A DNA stretch of 64,000 bases from Istiophorus platypterus. Taxonomy: Eukaryota > Chordata > Actinopteri > Istiophoriformes > Istiophoridae. Location: positions 1,784,001 through 1,848,000 of the forward strand of contig CM029122.1 in assembly GCA_016859345.1 (NCBI GenBank). Reading direction: 5' to 3'. A program made the translations under genes and the position numbers. The notes below the pieces were generated by a model that saw nothing but the letters and a program-made list of their open reading frames with translations, did not search any database and was not told where the DNA came from. Shown one piece after another: positions 12,916 through 23,125 of this stretch (the stretch's first letter is position 1; each line of letters starts with the position of its first letter).

Positions 12916-13322
12916 TAGTGTTTGGTAAATTCCTGGTTCGTGAGGACAATGACCCAGTGCACAAAACTCTCAGCTCTATAAAGAAACAGTTTTCCCAGTG
13001 TGGTGATGGAGAACTTGACTGGTTTGATCAGAACCCAGACTGAACCCCCTCCAACACCTTTGGGATGATCTGGAACACAGACTGGGATTCAGACCTGATC
13101 ACCAAGCATCAGTTCTGGACCTCACTGATGCTCTAATGTGTCTGAATGGATTGCGAATCCCTGCAGCTGGTTCAGCATCTGGTGGAAAGATCAGAAGGGC
13201 TGAGGCTGTTAGCACAGCAGATTAATGTCCATGGTCCTGGAATACAAAGTTCAACCATCACATATGGCTCTAATGTTCAGGTGTCCACATATTTAAGGCC
13301 GTGCAGTTTTGTATAGTCTATT
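12916..13322 (+). mobile_element. Tc1/mariner transposase 3' end and terminus (decayed)
   Basis: One frame from 12945 reads DNDPVHKTLSSIKKQFSQ..., the Tc1-type block with the second catalytic Asp, and then meets TGA. A one-base loss lies at PDLNP. In the next frame NPLQHLWDDLEHRL follows, the third acidic residue region. The segment ends in CAGGTGTCCACATATTTAAG, close to the terminal sequence of a fish and frog Tc1 group. The 5' two thirds of the transposase are gone. Confidence 0.85.
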
Positions 13323-15370
13323 CCAGACCAGACCTCGGTAATATCTCGTTCTATGGTCGTCCAGTTGGACCTATAAAGAACAGGTTCTGAAGACAATGGG
13401 AAAACTGGGCTGAGTGAACGAACCACAGTCGGGGACCGTGGATCTTCAGGGTGTAGGGTTGTTGCACCAGTGCTTCCCTGTTCACATCTCTAGTAAATAC
13501 ACTAAAGTTCTGTTCACATTCAGCGTCTCTCACCAAAATCCAGCCATGATTGTGTGGATCCCTGAGGTCTGACGAATGCATCGGACGCCCTTTTCCTTCC
13601 TGAGGTCTGAGGTTCTGAATAAATGTGTATGTCCCAGCAAACTTCTTCACTGCCTTTGTTGGTGCATTGTTTCGCTTCTTTGTGCTTTACTGCCCCCTGC
13701 TGTCAGAAGACAGTGGCAGGAATATGTAAGCCCAAAATGTGTTAATGTGCATCCCTCTGCAAACAAACCTGGGGGCCAACTCATAAAAAACATCACTCCA
13801 AAGCAACAACACTGATCAAAAATGTAAACCGACACTGAGCACGTTCGCCCTCCGCCGGCGACATCCTGCTTCGCACTTGCAGTCGGACTGGGAGCTGCCC
13901 AGTTTCTACCAAACTCTCCCAGTGTTTCCCAGTAGGTGAGGAAGTGGAAACCATTAATCACTTTAAACATGGCAATGGAAAAAAAAAAAACAGCGAGGAG
14001 GTTTCTCTTTAAAATATCATCTGCCATCAAGAGCAGGTGAGTGTGTTTCCGAAAACAATGTGCAGCCACCGGCCATCGCTGCAGAAACGGCAGGCTTTTG
14101 TTATTGGGAGAGTAAATACAGCCATGGAAACCAGGTCTTCAGACATCAACACGGAGCCCATAAACCAGAGTAAATCACCCGACCAGCTCTCGGCTAGCAC
14201 AGAGCGCTAGCTGCCGAATGGGAGTACTCGCCTGCCATACCCCGGCACTCCTCAGCTCGTAACAGTCTCGGTCCCGGGACCGGCCATGTGTTTCACTCAT
14301 ATGCCTGCACACCTCTCACAGGGGGGTGGATGGGGGGGTAGGTGCAGGCAACAAAAGGAAAAACTGGGCTTTTGGTTGAACGTTTAGAGAACAAACACGA
14401 TCCCTGTGTAACTTTAACCAAAGAGCTGAGAATCGTTCAAATGTAACCATGAAAAACTTTAACGCTCTAGTTGGATTTTGTCTTGAACGAGTTAATTTTA
14501 CTGAAAAACAAATTAAATGTCATTTTGTTGATGCATTCAAAATCAACTCTTTGTGACCTGATGGTAACAGGGAAAAGTTTCCTCAATACACTCGTTACAC
14601 TCGTTACCGGATCCAGGCAGTGTCACATCACCGTAAAAAAACCCACTTCTTTAGATTAGTCCTGTCTGAACATCGTTTCAACGGTTTCTCTTCTAGCCTC
14701 AGACCAAAATCTTAACTTTATACACAAGATGTCAAAGTAAAAAAAAGTCCATTGGAGCACTGGGGGGTAATAGGACTTTATCAGATACCAAGTCATCGCA
14801 CTGCAGCTAAAATATTCCAATTTCATCATCTGTCCCCCTGATTGAGGTTGATGGGTTTTTAGTTAAAAACTAGAATTGCCCTGTTTGAGTTTCACAGTAA
14901 AAACTGCCCTCCCCCTGTCCCTGCATGGTTTTAACCTTTACCCTGACCCATAACCAAAGTCTGCCATCAGGTTTTGTGCTAAAACTTTTCAGAATATATT
15001 TGTTTCTTGCTAAACTACCTCTCTCCTACCAACAAGGGAAATTTAGGGGGGGGGGGGTGAATCATGTCTGTGATTGGCTGGTTCTAGTCCAGCCCAGATC
15101 AGGTGGGCACGACCTATGTCCGTATCCACACAGAAAATTGAGGGGGGAGCAAAGCTACTGGGACGTCTGGTCAGTATATTTCAGGAATGCTACAGTGAAG
15201 AGAAATTACCGATGCAAAAAAGCTGCACCGGGAAAAAACCAGCAGAACAGTAAACAGCCTTCACATCCACACGCCTGCTCCTCTAAACTGACTCCGGGCC
15301 CAGGGTTGGGAATTCTGCCTGGAATACTGAGTGAGACTCGGCTGCTAAGACGCAGGTAAACAAACCACAC
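13323..15370. other. noncoding; poly-G run and a CTCF-like word
   Basis: No supported gene. A G12 run is at 15046-15057, and an A12 run is near 13980. The ORFs at 13647-14069 and 14925-15359 have no family resemblance. Confidence 0.5.
13688..13703 (-). promoter_or_regulatory. CTCF-like motif
   Basis: The minus strand reads ACAGCAGGGGGCAGTA, which agrees with the core of the vertebrate CTCF consensus (CCASYAGRKGGCRS) at all but the first position. Occupancy cannot be inferred from the sequence. Confidence 0.4.
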
Positions 15371-15470
15371 AGTGTCCTCACACACAAACACACACACACA
15401 AACACACACACACTGACTCAGACACAGATGTACACACACACACACTCACACACACATGCACGCACACTGT
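15371..15470. repeat. (CA)n microsatellite, interrupted
   Basis: About 100 bases of CA with CAAACACA, GACTCAGA and CATGCACG interruptions. Confidence 0.95.
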
Positions 15471-17535
15471 CACTGCACTGACAGATAAATCTTAATGAAA
15501 CCACATTTAATTTTCGACATGCAGATTTGCAGCCGGTTTTAAATCTTCCCACATGCATGTGCGCCATATGTACCCCCCCCCCCCCCCCACCGCCCCCATA
15601 AAAATCTGCATCTTCTGCTGGATTACAGGGCTGTTGGGTGACAGGACATGGTTGCCTGGCAACCCTGTCTGCATGCGAGGTGGCGTGTGATGGGATCACG
15701 GCGCATTTTGCTCAGGAGAGGCTGACGAGTTTGGGTGCGGGGAGAGGGGAAGGGCGAGACGGGGGGGGGGGGGTTGAGCAGAGCCTCGGATCAGCAGGGA
15801 GCCAGTAGCATGATGTTACACCAGAACAAGCATCAGCTTCAGTCACACAGTTATGGTCATAAATAAAATCCTGACATGGAGAGAGAGTTGTTATATTCTA
15901 AACAGAGGAGGAAAAAAACAGCCTGAGGGAAAAAATGTATAAAATCGAGTTTGTGTCAGATTCACCTTAAAAAACAGAGACCAACAACATTATATTCATC
16001 ATTTGATCAATGTGCAGTGAGCGGCTGCTGTCAGGCTGTGGAGCAGTTGAGTCGTGAACTGCATCGGATACTGGGCTTAGGAGTGAACGGTGAGGGGGGG
16101 CGGTGGGCGAGGGGGGGTTACCGAGCAGTGAATGGGAATTGAGAGTGACTACGTTTAGGCTTGTTGATCGTAATCACATCGAATTCTACTGAAGAAGCTG
16201 CAGACAATAAAAAAAAGAAAGTTTCAGGTTTCAATACCAACAGTTGAGTTTTTACTGGAATAGGTAGATTTTATCAGGAAATAGGTGCAGTATTAAAATA
16301 AGAAGCTACTCATAAGAGACAATAACCTCTCCTCTACACTTAGTGTGTAATGTAATCTATTACTTTCCTTTAAAACGACTTGCTAATTTAAACCAGTAGA
16401 AATATACAGTAAACATCATTTCTAGAAGACAGGCTTGAATTCAAACTGCATAAACATGTTTTGGCAACTTCCTTTCTTTCCTTGTTAATCATATTGTGAC
16501 ACCTCAGATTTTTCTTACAACCGCTTTATTTTTCCTGACCCCCCCCCCCCCCCCTCCCCAGGATTACATCCGCCCGTTATAATTTCCCAGGAGATAAAAG
16601 TGATGTCTTCAGATACTTTTTTTTTCCGAGGAGCAGGTTTCAGTTCACAAGCGACAGAAACCAGCAGCAGATTCTCACGTTTTAGGAGCTGGAACCAGTG
16701 AGTTTTCTTTTTTTCCTTGGATTAAAACAGTTGTCGTTGAATTTTCTGAGGAACCAGCCGTTGCAGCTCTAACTGCTACGTCTGATCAACACTGTGAGAT
16801 TTGGCTGCAGCAGCTCCAGTGTCCTCGCTTGCTGTGAAGTTTGTCCCATCAGAGACACCATGCCGGTCTTAAATCTCCTGCTCCTGTCAAAACAAAACTA
16901 AGTCGAGTTAATGGAAGGACGGAGAACAACAGAGTCGGCCTACAGTGAGGGAGGGGGGCGCGGGGGGGCTATTGTTGTGGTAATAGGGGATATGGGGCAG
17001 AATTACCCTGCTCATGTAAGTGATAAAGGGGGAACTCCTGCTGTGTTCAACCACCCTGCAGCCAAACACACCCCTCCCTCCCTCCCCCCAGTTACCTCCG
17101 TCAGAGCTGGAGGGTGGTAGCTGGGGGGGGGGGGGGTGGTCTGAGGCATGTGGGAAACCCGAGCACCGACAACACCCACTGAACCCGCAACAATAAGAGC
17201 GGTGGACTCAGCAGAGGGAAGCAGGGCGACCGTGGCCTCAAGGCTCCACCGGGTTCTCACATCCAGATTCAACAGGGTTTCTCTGACCCGCCTCAAGTTC
17301 ATAAAACGGAGAAAAACGCTAACGAGAGTGTAATGTCTGACAGGTAATCTAATGTTTAATTATAGCGTTTGTCTGTTGTCGTCAGTGTCGGTAGCGTCCT
17401 CTAGAGGCGGCAGTGTTCATTACAGCCACAGTGTGACGGTGCCGAACGGTGATGATTTGGCGTCATCGGAAACGGAACCAAACAAGAGCTTAGGGCGGCG
17501 CCGGTGGTTCTGTGAGGTCCCGAGTCTCAACCAAA
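15471..17535. other. noncoding; four long C/G runs
   Basis: C16 at 15573-15588, G13 at 15761-15773, C16 at 16539-16554 and G14 at 17123-17136. No gene is supported. An X-box-like palindrome is listed separately. Confidence 0.6.
15650..15664. promoter_or_regulatory. RFX/X-box-like palindrome
   Basis: GGTTGCCTGGCAACC is a perfect 7+1+7 inverted repeat that fits the RFX-family X-box consensus (GTNRCC, 0-3 bases, RGYAAC). RFX factors act on ciliary and other genes; no such gene is adjacent here. Confidence 0.45.
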
Positions 17536-17840
17536 CTTCAGGTGGGAAAACAACATTTTGGACAAATTCCACCCAACCCTGGAAACTGAGCCTATGATGG
17601 CGCTAGATGGGAAAATAAAAAGGGGATCATCAGAGTTCAATAAGACCAGGAATATCTGCAGCAGATTGTAGTTATTGAGACATTTCCCTCCAGACTACAA
17701 ATGTCAACTTGACTGTGCAAAAGTCACAGGATCATAATGTCACTGGGATTCATCTTATGGGAAAAAACAAACTAAAAGTTTGTAGTTGGTTGTGACATTT
17801 CTGTCTGGACCAAAATCGTGGACGGATGAAGTCAACTCGA
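17536..17840 (+). repeat. family 1 copy, 3' part
   Basis: Contains GATGGCGCTAGATGGGAAAA, GGGGATCATCAGAGTTCA, ACAAATGTCAACTTGACTGT, AAAAGTCACAGGATCA, TCACTGGGATTCATC, and the family end TTTCTGTCTGGACCAAAATC with GTGGACGGATGA. It is strongly diverged and lacks the family's start. Confidence 0.75.
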
Positions 17841-17972
17841 ATTCATCTTCTCTGGAAATGGAGCCAAATTTCAAAAAACACAAAATATGAAGCAAACAAG
17901 TAAAAACCATCCAGTCTAACCATCTTATTAATTCCAACCGTGTTTCTCATACAATTATATGATTTAGTACTG

Positions 17973-17974
<2 letters not shown>

Positions 17975-18018
<44 letters not shown>
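17975..18018. repeat. (ATT)n microsatellite
   Basis: About 14 uninterrupted ATT units. Confidence 0.97.
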
Positions 18019-19891
18019 GGCACATTAATGACTAAAATGAAAACACTTTAATATGAGTACCAGTAATTTAAAGTTATGTTAATGCACATAGTTACATCCC
18101 ACATCATATTACACTACCTTCAAATGAAACCAGTGTTTTAGTCAGTGGTGCTCCTGGAGAGTGGGCCGCTGTCCATGTCAGTTATTTCTATTTACGGGAC
18201 GAGGTCAGCTGCGCAGGAATGCCATTGTTTGGAATGTGAGCCAAATATTCCGAATGTTAAGGAAAAAACTCCTGTGTAAAAGTGTCTGCAGTCTGTTTGC
18301 TCCTAGTGACTGAAGAGGTTAAGATATTAAAAAAGAAAAAACAGTTTCACACAATAAACATTCACAGCTGTTTCACAGACGAATGATAAAATTGTGTGAA
18401 AACCAACAAAAAGGAAACCCCACCTCTCGCCTCACGGCCGACAGAGTTTCAGACGCACAAAGATCCAGCTGGTTCCTGCAGGCAGGTACACATAGGCCCC
18501 GTGTTTGCACACCTGGGGAGCCTGTTGGTTCGGAGATAAACAGGTAGAAACACGCAGGCGCCGAGAGAAGCCACGTGTTTGTGCTCTCGCTGAGCTCCTT
18601 CACACCTCTCAACCAAAACCCTGCAGGGACATGTGTTTAGATAACAAGCAAACTTTAATACAGTTTAAATCCTCTCCTTGATTCTTCTGTATGGGAAACT
18701 GCTGAAATTATTGTAAAACAAATATTGCAGGACTTTAAACTAAAATACACAAACTTTACCTGATTTTACCAGATTTACAATTTTTTTTTATTCTTATCAT
18801 TGTTATGCTCTGAATTAAATGAAGTAAAGGAGACATTTGTTACTCAGCTTCATACACGCTTCAAATTAAAACTGATTTCCTTTTTTGACTGTTGTAAATA
18901 TACAGTTATATTTTTGACACAGTGTGTTATATCATATTTAGGTAACTTGCACAGATTTTCCTGCTGTGCACTAAAACCTTTCTTCCTCTATTTTTCGTGG
19001 GAAAAAAATGTTTTCAGATGAACCAGAATCTTCTTTATGCATCTACAAAACTCTACATCTTCTATAAAAAATAATGTAAAACATTGACAGTGCAACAGTT
19101 TAACTGTGAAAGTCACTGTCATGACTTTTACAACAATTGTTTTTCTTCAGGAGGTTCATTTTGGAGGAAATTTTTCTAACAATACTTATTTATTATTTAT
19201 GGTTTTCCTGCGTGAAAGCAGGGTTTACAGCAGCATCAACTCCAACACCAGACTTTCATTTACATAAACAGTGATTCAAAACGCTACAGGAACTCGTATC
19301 GAAACCGAGAGGCCTTGTGGTTTACATTAATCAAGCAAATGAGGTTTTGTTTTACATCATCGACTTTTCTTAGAGTCAATAAAAGTGCTAAAAACGGGGA
19401 AAAACGACGTCTTTGTTCTTTTTACAAGTTGCCACATGTCGCAAGTTGTTTCTTTCCCCCAGCGCCGTCGGGCCGGTTCACGGTGGGAGAAGGAGCGTGA
19501 AAAACGGGCGAAGGATTTTGAGAACGGCTGCCGTCGGCACGGCTCTTCCTGTTTGACACAGTTCTAGTAGCCAAGTGTTGGGATTTCCAGCCCTGCAGCT
19601 GCTCCGTGTCCCCAGGAGACTGCGAGGCAGAGTTTGGAAGGAAATCAAACACTACTGCCAGTGATTCATTGAATAGCAACCCCCCCCCCCCCTCCATCCG
19701 CCTCCCCCATCCACCTCCCCCATCCCTCACTCTTTCTGTCTCTCTCTCTGCAATTCAACCTCTTGACCTCTGCCTCCACCCTAATCTCTCTCCACGCGCG
19801 CTCCCTTACCGTAATCCACAGCAGTAATGGTTTTAGGTGGATTCCGGTCACGCCCAGCTCGGACTGGATGCTGGTCCTCTACAGTGTCCTT
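18019..19891. other. noncoding; C run and pyrimidine-rich stretch
   Basis: AT-rich up to about 19.4 kb, then GC-richer. C13 at 19680-19692 is followed by CT-rich DNA to about 19760. A partial REST-like half site, GCCGCTGTCCATG, lies at about 18165-18177. No gene is supported. Confidence 0.5.
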
Positions 19892-19923
19892 GGCAGCGGC
19901 GGCGGCGGCGGCAGCGGCAGCGG
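19892..19923. repeat. (GGC/AGC)n trinucleotide repeat
   Basis: GGCAGC followed by GGC units and GCAGCGGCAGCGG. Short and GC-only. Confidence 0.9.
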
Positions 19924-19934
19924 GTCCTGTTTTA

Positions 19935-20105
19935 CGCCGTCTCAGGATCACAGAGGCAGAGATTATTTATCAGCTGTTACAAAGTACATGGTCAGAGGAG
20001 CATATTCTCCTCCCCAAGCAAATCTCCTTGTTCTTGTATCCCTGCCGACAGCTTTGGTTTTATTTGCTGAGGGTTTGAGATATTCGCCTCTGAGATTTCC
20101 GCTGG
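19935..20105. promoter_or_regulatory. candidate conserved noncoding element
   Basis: A repeat-free, compositionally even stretch with AGATTATTTATCAGCTGTTA, a CAGCTG E-box and GTTTTATTTGCTGAGGG. It lies between two repeats. Judged from composition alone. Confidence 0.25.
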
Positions 20106-20114
20106 TCTTGCTGT

Positions 20115-20860
20115 GGTTAAGTTGAGACTTGACTCAGACATGAAAAACTTGAAACTTGACTCAAGACTCTACGAATGGATTTGATTAACTTGGGACCGTA
20201 TTTAGCATTGTCTTAATTAACACGAGACCTGGGTTGGATTTGTCTTAAACGTCTTATTTGTCTTGTTAAATTGTCGTGATTAACTGAGGACTCTTGACAT
20301 CTCTTGATCATCTTGAGACTTTACCTGGAACAGTCTTTGTCTTGTCTTGATTAACTTGAGAGCAGAACTCGGACCTGTCTTAACTGATATGAAACCTGAC
20401 TCTGATTTGTTTGATTAATTCCAGACCTGACACTGGATTAACCGACCTTGTCTTGGTCTTGTCTCGGTCTACTTTAGACCAGAACTAGAGGTTTGCCTCA
20501 GATTTTCCTCCATTTTATCTAATCTTAACTCAAACATCTCTTGATCATCTTGAGACTTTACCTGGAACAGTCTTTGTCTTGTCTTGATTGACTTTAGCTC
20601 AAACTTGGACTCGTCTTAACTAATATGAAACCTGACTGACGTTTCTTGATTAATTCAAGACTTGACTCAGAGTTGTTTTGATTAACTTGAGACTTGACTA
20701 GAACTTCTCTTGGTGTTTTCCTGGTTTACTTGAGACCTGGGCTGGACTTCCGCTACTTACAATTGTTGCGTTAACTTGGAACTTTTACTTGTTTCGGAAA
20801 TTTGAGTAGGAATTTTTTTCTCAACTAACTTGAGACTTAATCATCATCTGCGAATGTTTC
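20115..20860. repeat. GACTTG-rich satellite-like array
   Basis: About 750 bases in which phrases like TTGATTAACTTGAGACTTGA recur every 30-60 bases with heavy divergence. Within it a segment starting CATCTCTTGATCATCTTGAG at 20299 is repeated from 20535, a spacing of 236 bases, and the copies remain alignable for about 200 bases. Similar ACTTGAGACTTGAC arrays are common in teleost genomes. Confidence 0.85.
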
Positions 20861-20880
20861 CGCCGTGAATTTTTTCCAGA

Positions 20881-21035
20881 AACCCTATGAGCAGCTCTGC
20901 CTCCATCACTGAGCTCACTGAGATAATTAGCATCTGATTTTCAAAGGCTGACAGAGCTTTGACAACCCTCAACAGAATATACATCCATTATGCATTCAAA
21001 CGATCTGTATATAATATTCTGTTTCATATATACAG
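20881..21035. promoter_or_regulatory. candidate conserved noncoding element
   Basis: Single-copy-looking AT-rich DNA with GAGATAATTAGCATCTGATT, a CCATTATGCATTCAAA POU/homeodomain-like stretch and GTATATAATATTC. It adjoins the GACTTG array. Conservation is not testable here. Confidence 0.3.
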
Positions 21036-21769
21036 CCTTTGTCAAATGTGATGTGTTGTTTCATATACACACAGTCTGAGATGTTCGGTCGAATCAAAGC
21101 AGTGTCTTACATGATTATTAACCCTCGCCCGTGCGTGTGTGGAATATTAAGGTGGCGTCTGGACGAGCGAGGCATCCTGGGACAGATGTGTGATTGGTGG
21201 CGACAGGGGGCTCGGTGTGGGAGAAAATTAGAGCCGGCAGCACTAATGGTGGCACTATTTCATCTCGCTGCTCGGCAGGATCTTCTTTAAAACAGATCTC
21301 CTGAGCAGCCACAGCCGCCATGGTTAAGATGTTATGATGTTGGACATTGGAGGGAAAAATGTCCACCTCAACATCCTAGTAAGTCATTGAGAATAAATCA
21401 TTTATACAGTAAGAATCAAAGTTAGCAGAGATCTAATTCAATTAATACTCCAACGTGAATCAATTGCTGTCATGCTTTTTTGTAAACTCTATAAGACACC
21501 GGTAGCCTCTCTCCATACAGCTCTCATAGCCATAGTGCTAATGGAAACAAATGGTAGAGCTGTAGTTTACCTACAGAAATTAAAAAGGAAAAAAGCAGAA
21601 AGACAGGTAGAAAAAAGAAGAATTATAGCAAACGGACATTTTAAAATCTTAAATACTTTCAAAACCGTTTATAACAAAAATAGTGCTCACATAGTTATAA
21701 AGTTTTAAAACAGCTGTTTATATGTAGAGTTTTTATAAGATTCATCTGTGAGCGCTTAGGTCCAGGAAG
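21036..21769. other. noncoding, nothing firm recognised
   Basis: A weak CTCF-like string (GCGACAGGGGGCTC) lies at about 21199-21212. Otherwise there are only chance ORFs and A-rich stretches. Confidence 0.5.
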
Positions 21770-22119
21770 AGTAACAGTAGTAGTAGTAGTAGCAGTAGTA
21801 GTAGTAGTAGTAGCAGTAGTAGTAGTAGTAGTAGCAGTAGCAGTAGCAGCAGTAATAGTAGTAGTAGTAGTAGTAGTAGTAGCAGTAGTAGCAGTAGTAG
21901 TAGTAGCAGCAGTAGTAGTAGCAGTAGCAGTAGTAGTAGTAGCAGCAGTAGTAGTAGTAGCAGTAGCAGTAGCAGTAGTAGTAGTAGTAGCAGTAGCAGT
22001 AGCAGTAGCAGTAGTAGTAGTAGCAATAGCAGTTGTAGCAGTAGTAGTAGCAGTAGCAGTAGTAGCAGTAGTAGTAGTAGCAGTAGCAGTTGTAGCAGTA
22101 GTAGTAGTAGCAGTAGCTA
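21770..22119. repeat. 350-bp (AGT/AGC)n trinucleotide array
   Basis: About 116 triplets, nearly all AGT or AGC, with rare AAT and TGT interruptions. All triplet frames are open for long runs, giving poly-Ser on the plus strand and poly-Leu on the minus strand, which are artefacts of the repeat. The phrase AGTTGTAGCA at 22031 recurs at 22088, a 57-base (19-triplet) higher-order duplication. Confidence 0.98.
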
Positions 22120-22590
22120 GCTGCTAATCTGTGTCATCTCATTTCGTAGATAATTTTTATGGAAATAAGAGCACGTAAATAAGGCAGTTATACATCTGAT
22201 AGACATATTCAGGCCTGATGAAGCTTCTGTATTTCAGCGTCCATCTTGTAACTTGGTTTAGTCAAGGAAAGTTCAGTGTCATTTCTAAAGAATCTGCTGA
22301 CATGAACTTTGTGAATCAGACTAGTTCATGCTTTGCTTGTGAATTTCTTTACACCACTGACATGCTCTGTTCTCTTTGAATAAAACTGACCCTGAGAAGT
22401 TTCTGAGCTTTCAAAGGAACACGTGTTTCCACTTCTCTCCGCTTTATGTTGAAGTTTTTCTCAGCCGTGGTCAGGTTGGTAGCATGACCGACTGAATTCT
22501 GGAGGCATTAAAACATTCTTCCTTGGAAATGGAAATTATTCCACCACCACCACCACGGCTGATCAGGTGATGGACGTGGCAGGTATAATG
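22120..22590. other. noncoding, nothing recognised
   Basis: Ordinary AT-rich DNA; a short (CCA)n run lies at about 22540-22555. Confidence 0.5.
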
Positions 22591-22930
22591 CTCATCATGT
22601 GCAGTGTGGTGGTTTAGCATGAATGTTTGTACAAAATTTAATGGCAACCCGTTACTATTTGTCCAAACAGTTCACTAAAAAGTGACGTGAACTTCATTGT
22701 GGTGCTCAAGAAAATTGGCTGGGAATCCCTGCGGTTTTTGGATCCATCCTCTGACAATAAACAGAGATTGCTTTATTGGATAATTCAAACACTGTGACCT
22801 GCCTTTGGCATTTAAGAAAAAGTCATGGAATCACCAAAGTCATCAGGGTTCATCCTCTGGGCACCGACAAATACCTGTACAAAATCTGAGGGAAGTCCAT
22901 CCAACAGTCAACACACTTTAGCCTCAACTG
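22591..22930 (+). repeat. family 1 copy, plus orientation
   Basis: Contains TGTTTGTACAAAATTTAATG, GGCAACCCGTTACTAT, AAAAAGTCATGGAATCACC, AAAGTCATCAGGGTTCATCC, TCTGGGCACCGACAAATACC and TGTACAAAATCTGAGGGAAG. Confidence 0.75.
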
Positions 22931-22974
22931 AAGCAGTGAACCAAACAACAGATCGGTATTTTTATCCTTAGTAG

Positions 22975-23125
22975 CAAACAATTATTGTGGAAATATCGTG
23001 AAGTCTCTACCAAAATCTACTGTGGACATTCATTGTTCCCAGGTGATAATTTTCAAGGATTGTTGGTAAATCCCTGACTCATCCTCTAGTATCAACAACA
23101 GTACAAAATTTTTATACATATTTTC
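22975..23125 (-). repeat. family 1 fragment, minus orientation
   Basis: Read on the minus strand it shows family phrases around the CCTCTAG/CTAGAGGATGAG and CCTGGGAACAATGAATGTCC positions. It faces the plus-strand copy just to its left, giving an inverted pair. The match is weak. Confidence 0.5.

Noticed and set aside
18165..18181. REST (NRSE)-like site
   Set aside because: Only the left half (GCCGCTGTCCATG) fits; the right half is absent.
21742..22026. Poly-leucine ORF on the minus strand
   Set aside because: Direct product of the AGT/AGC triplet repeat.
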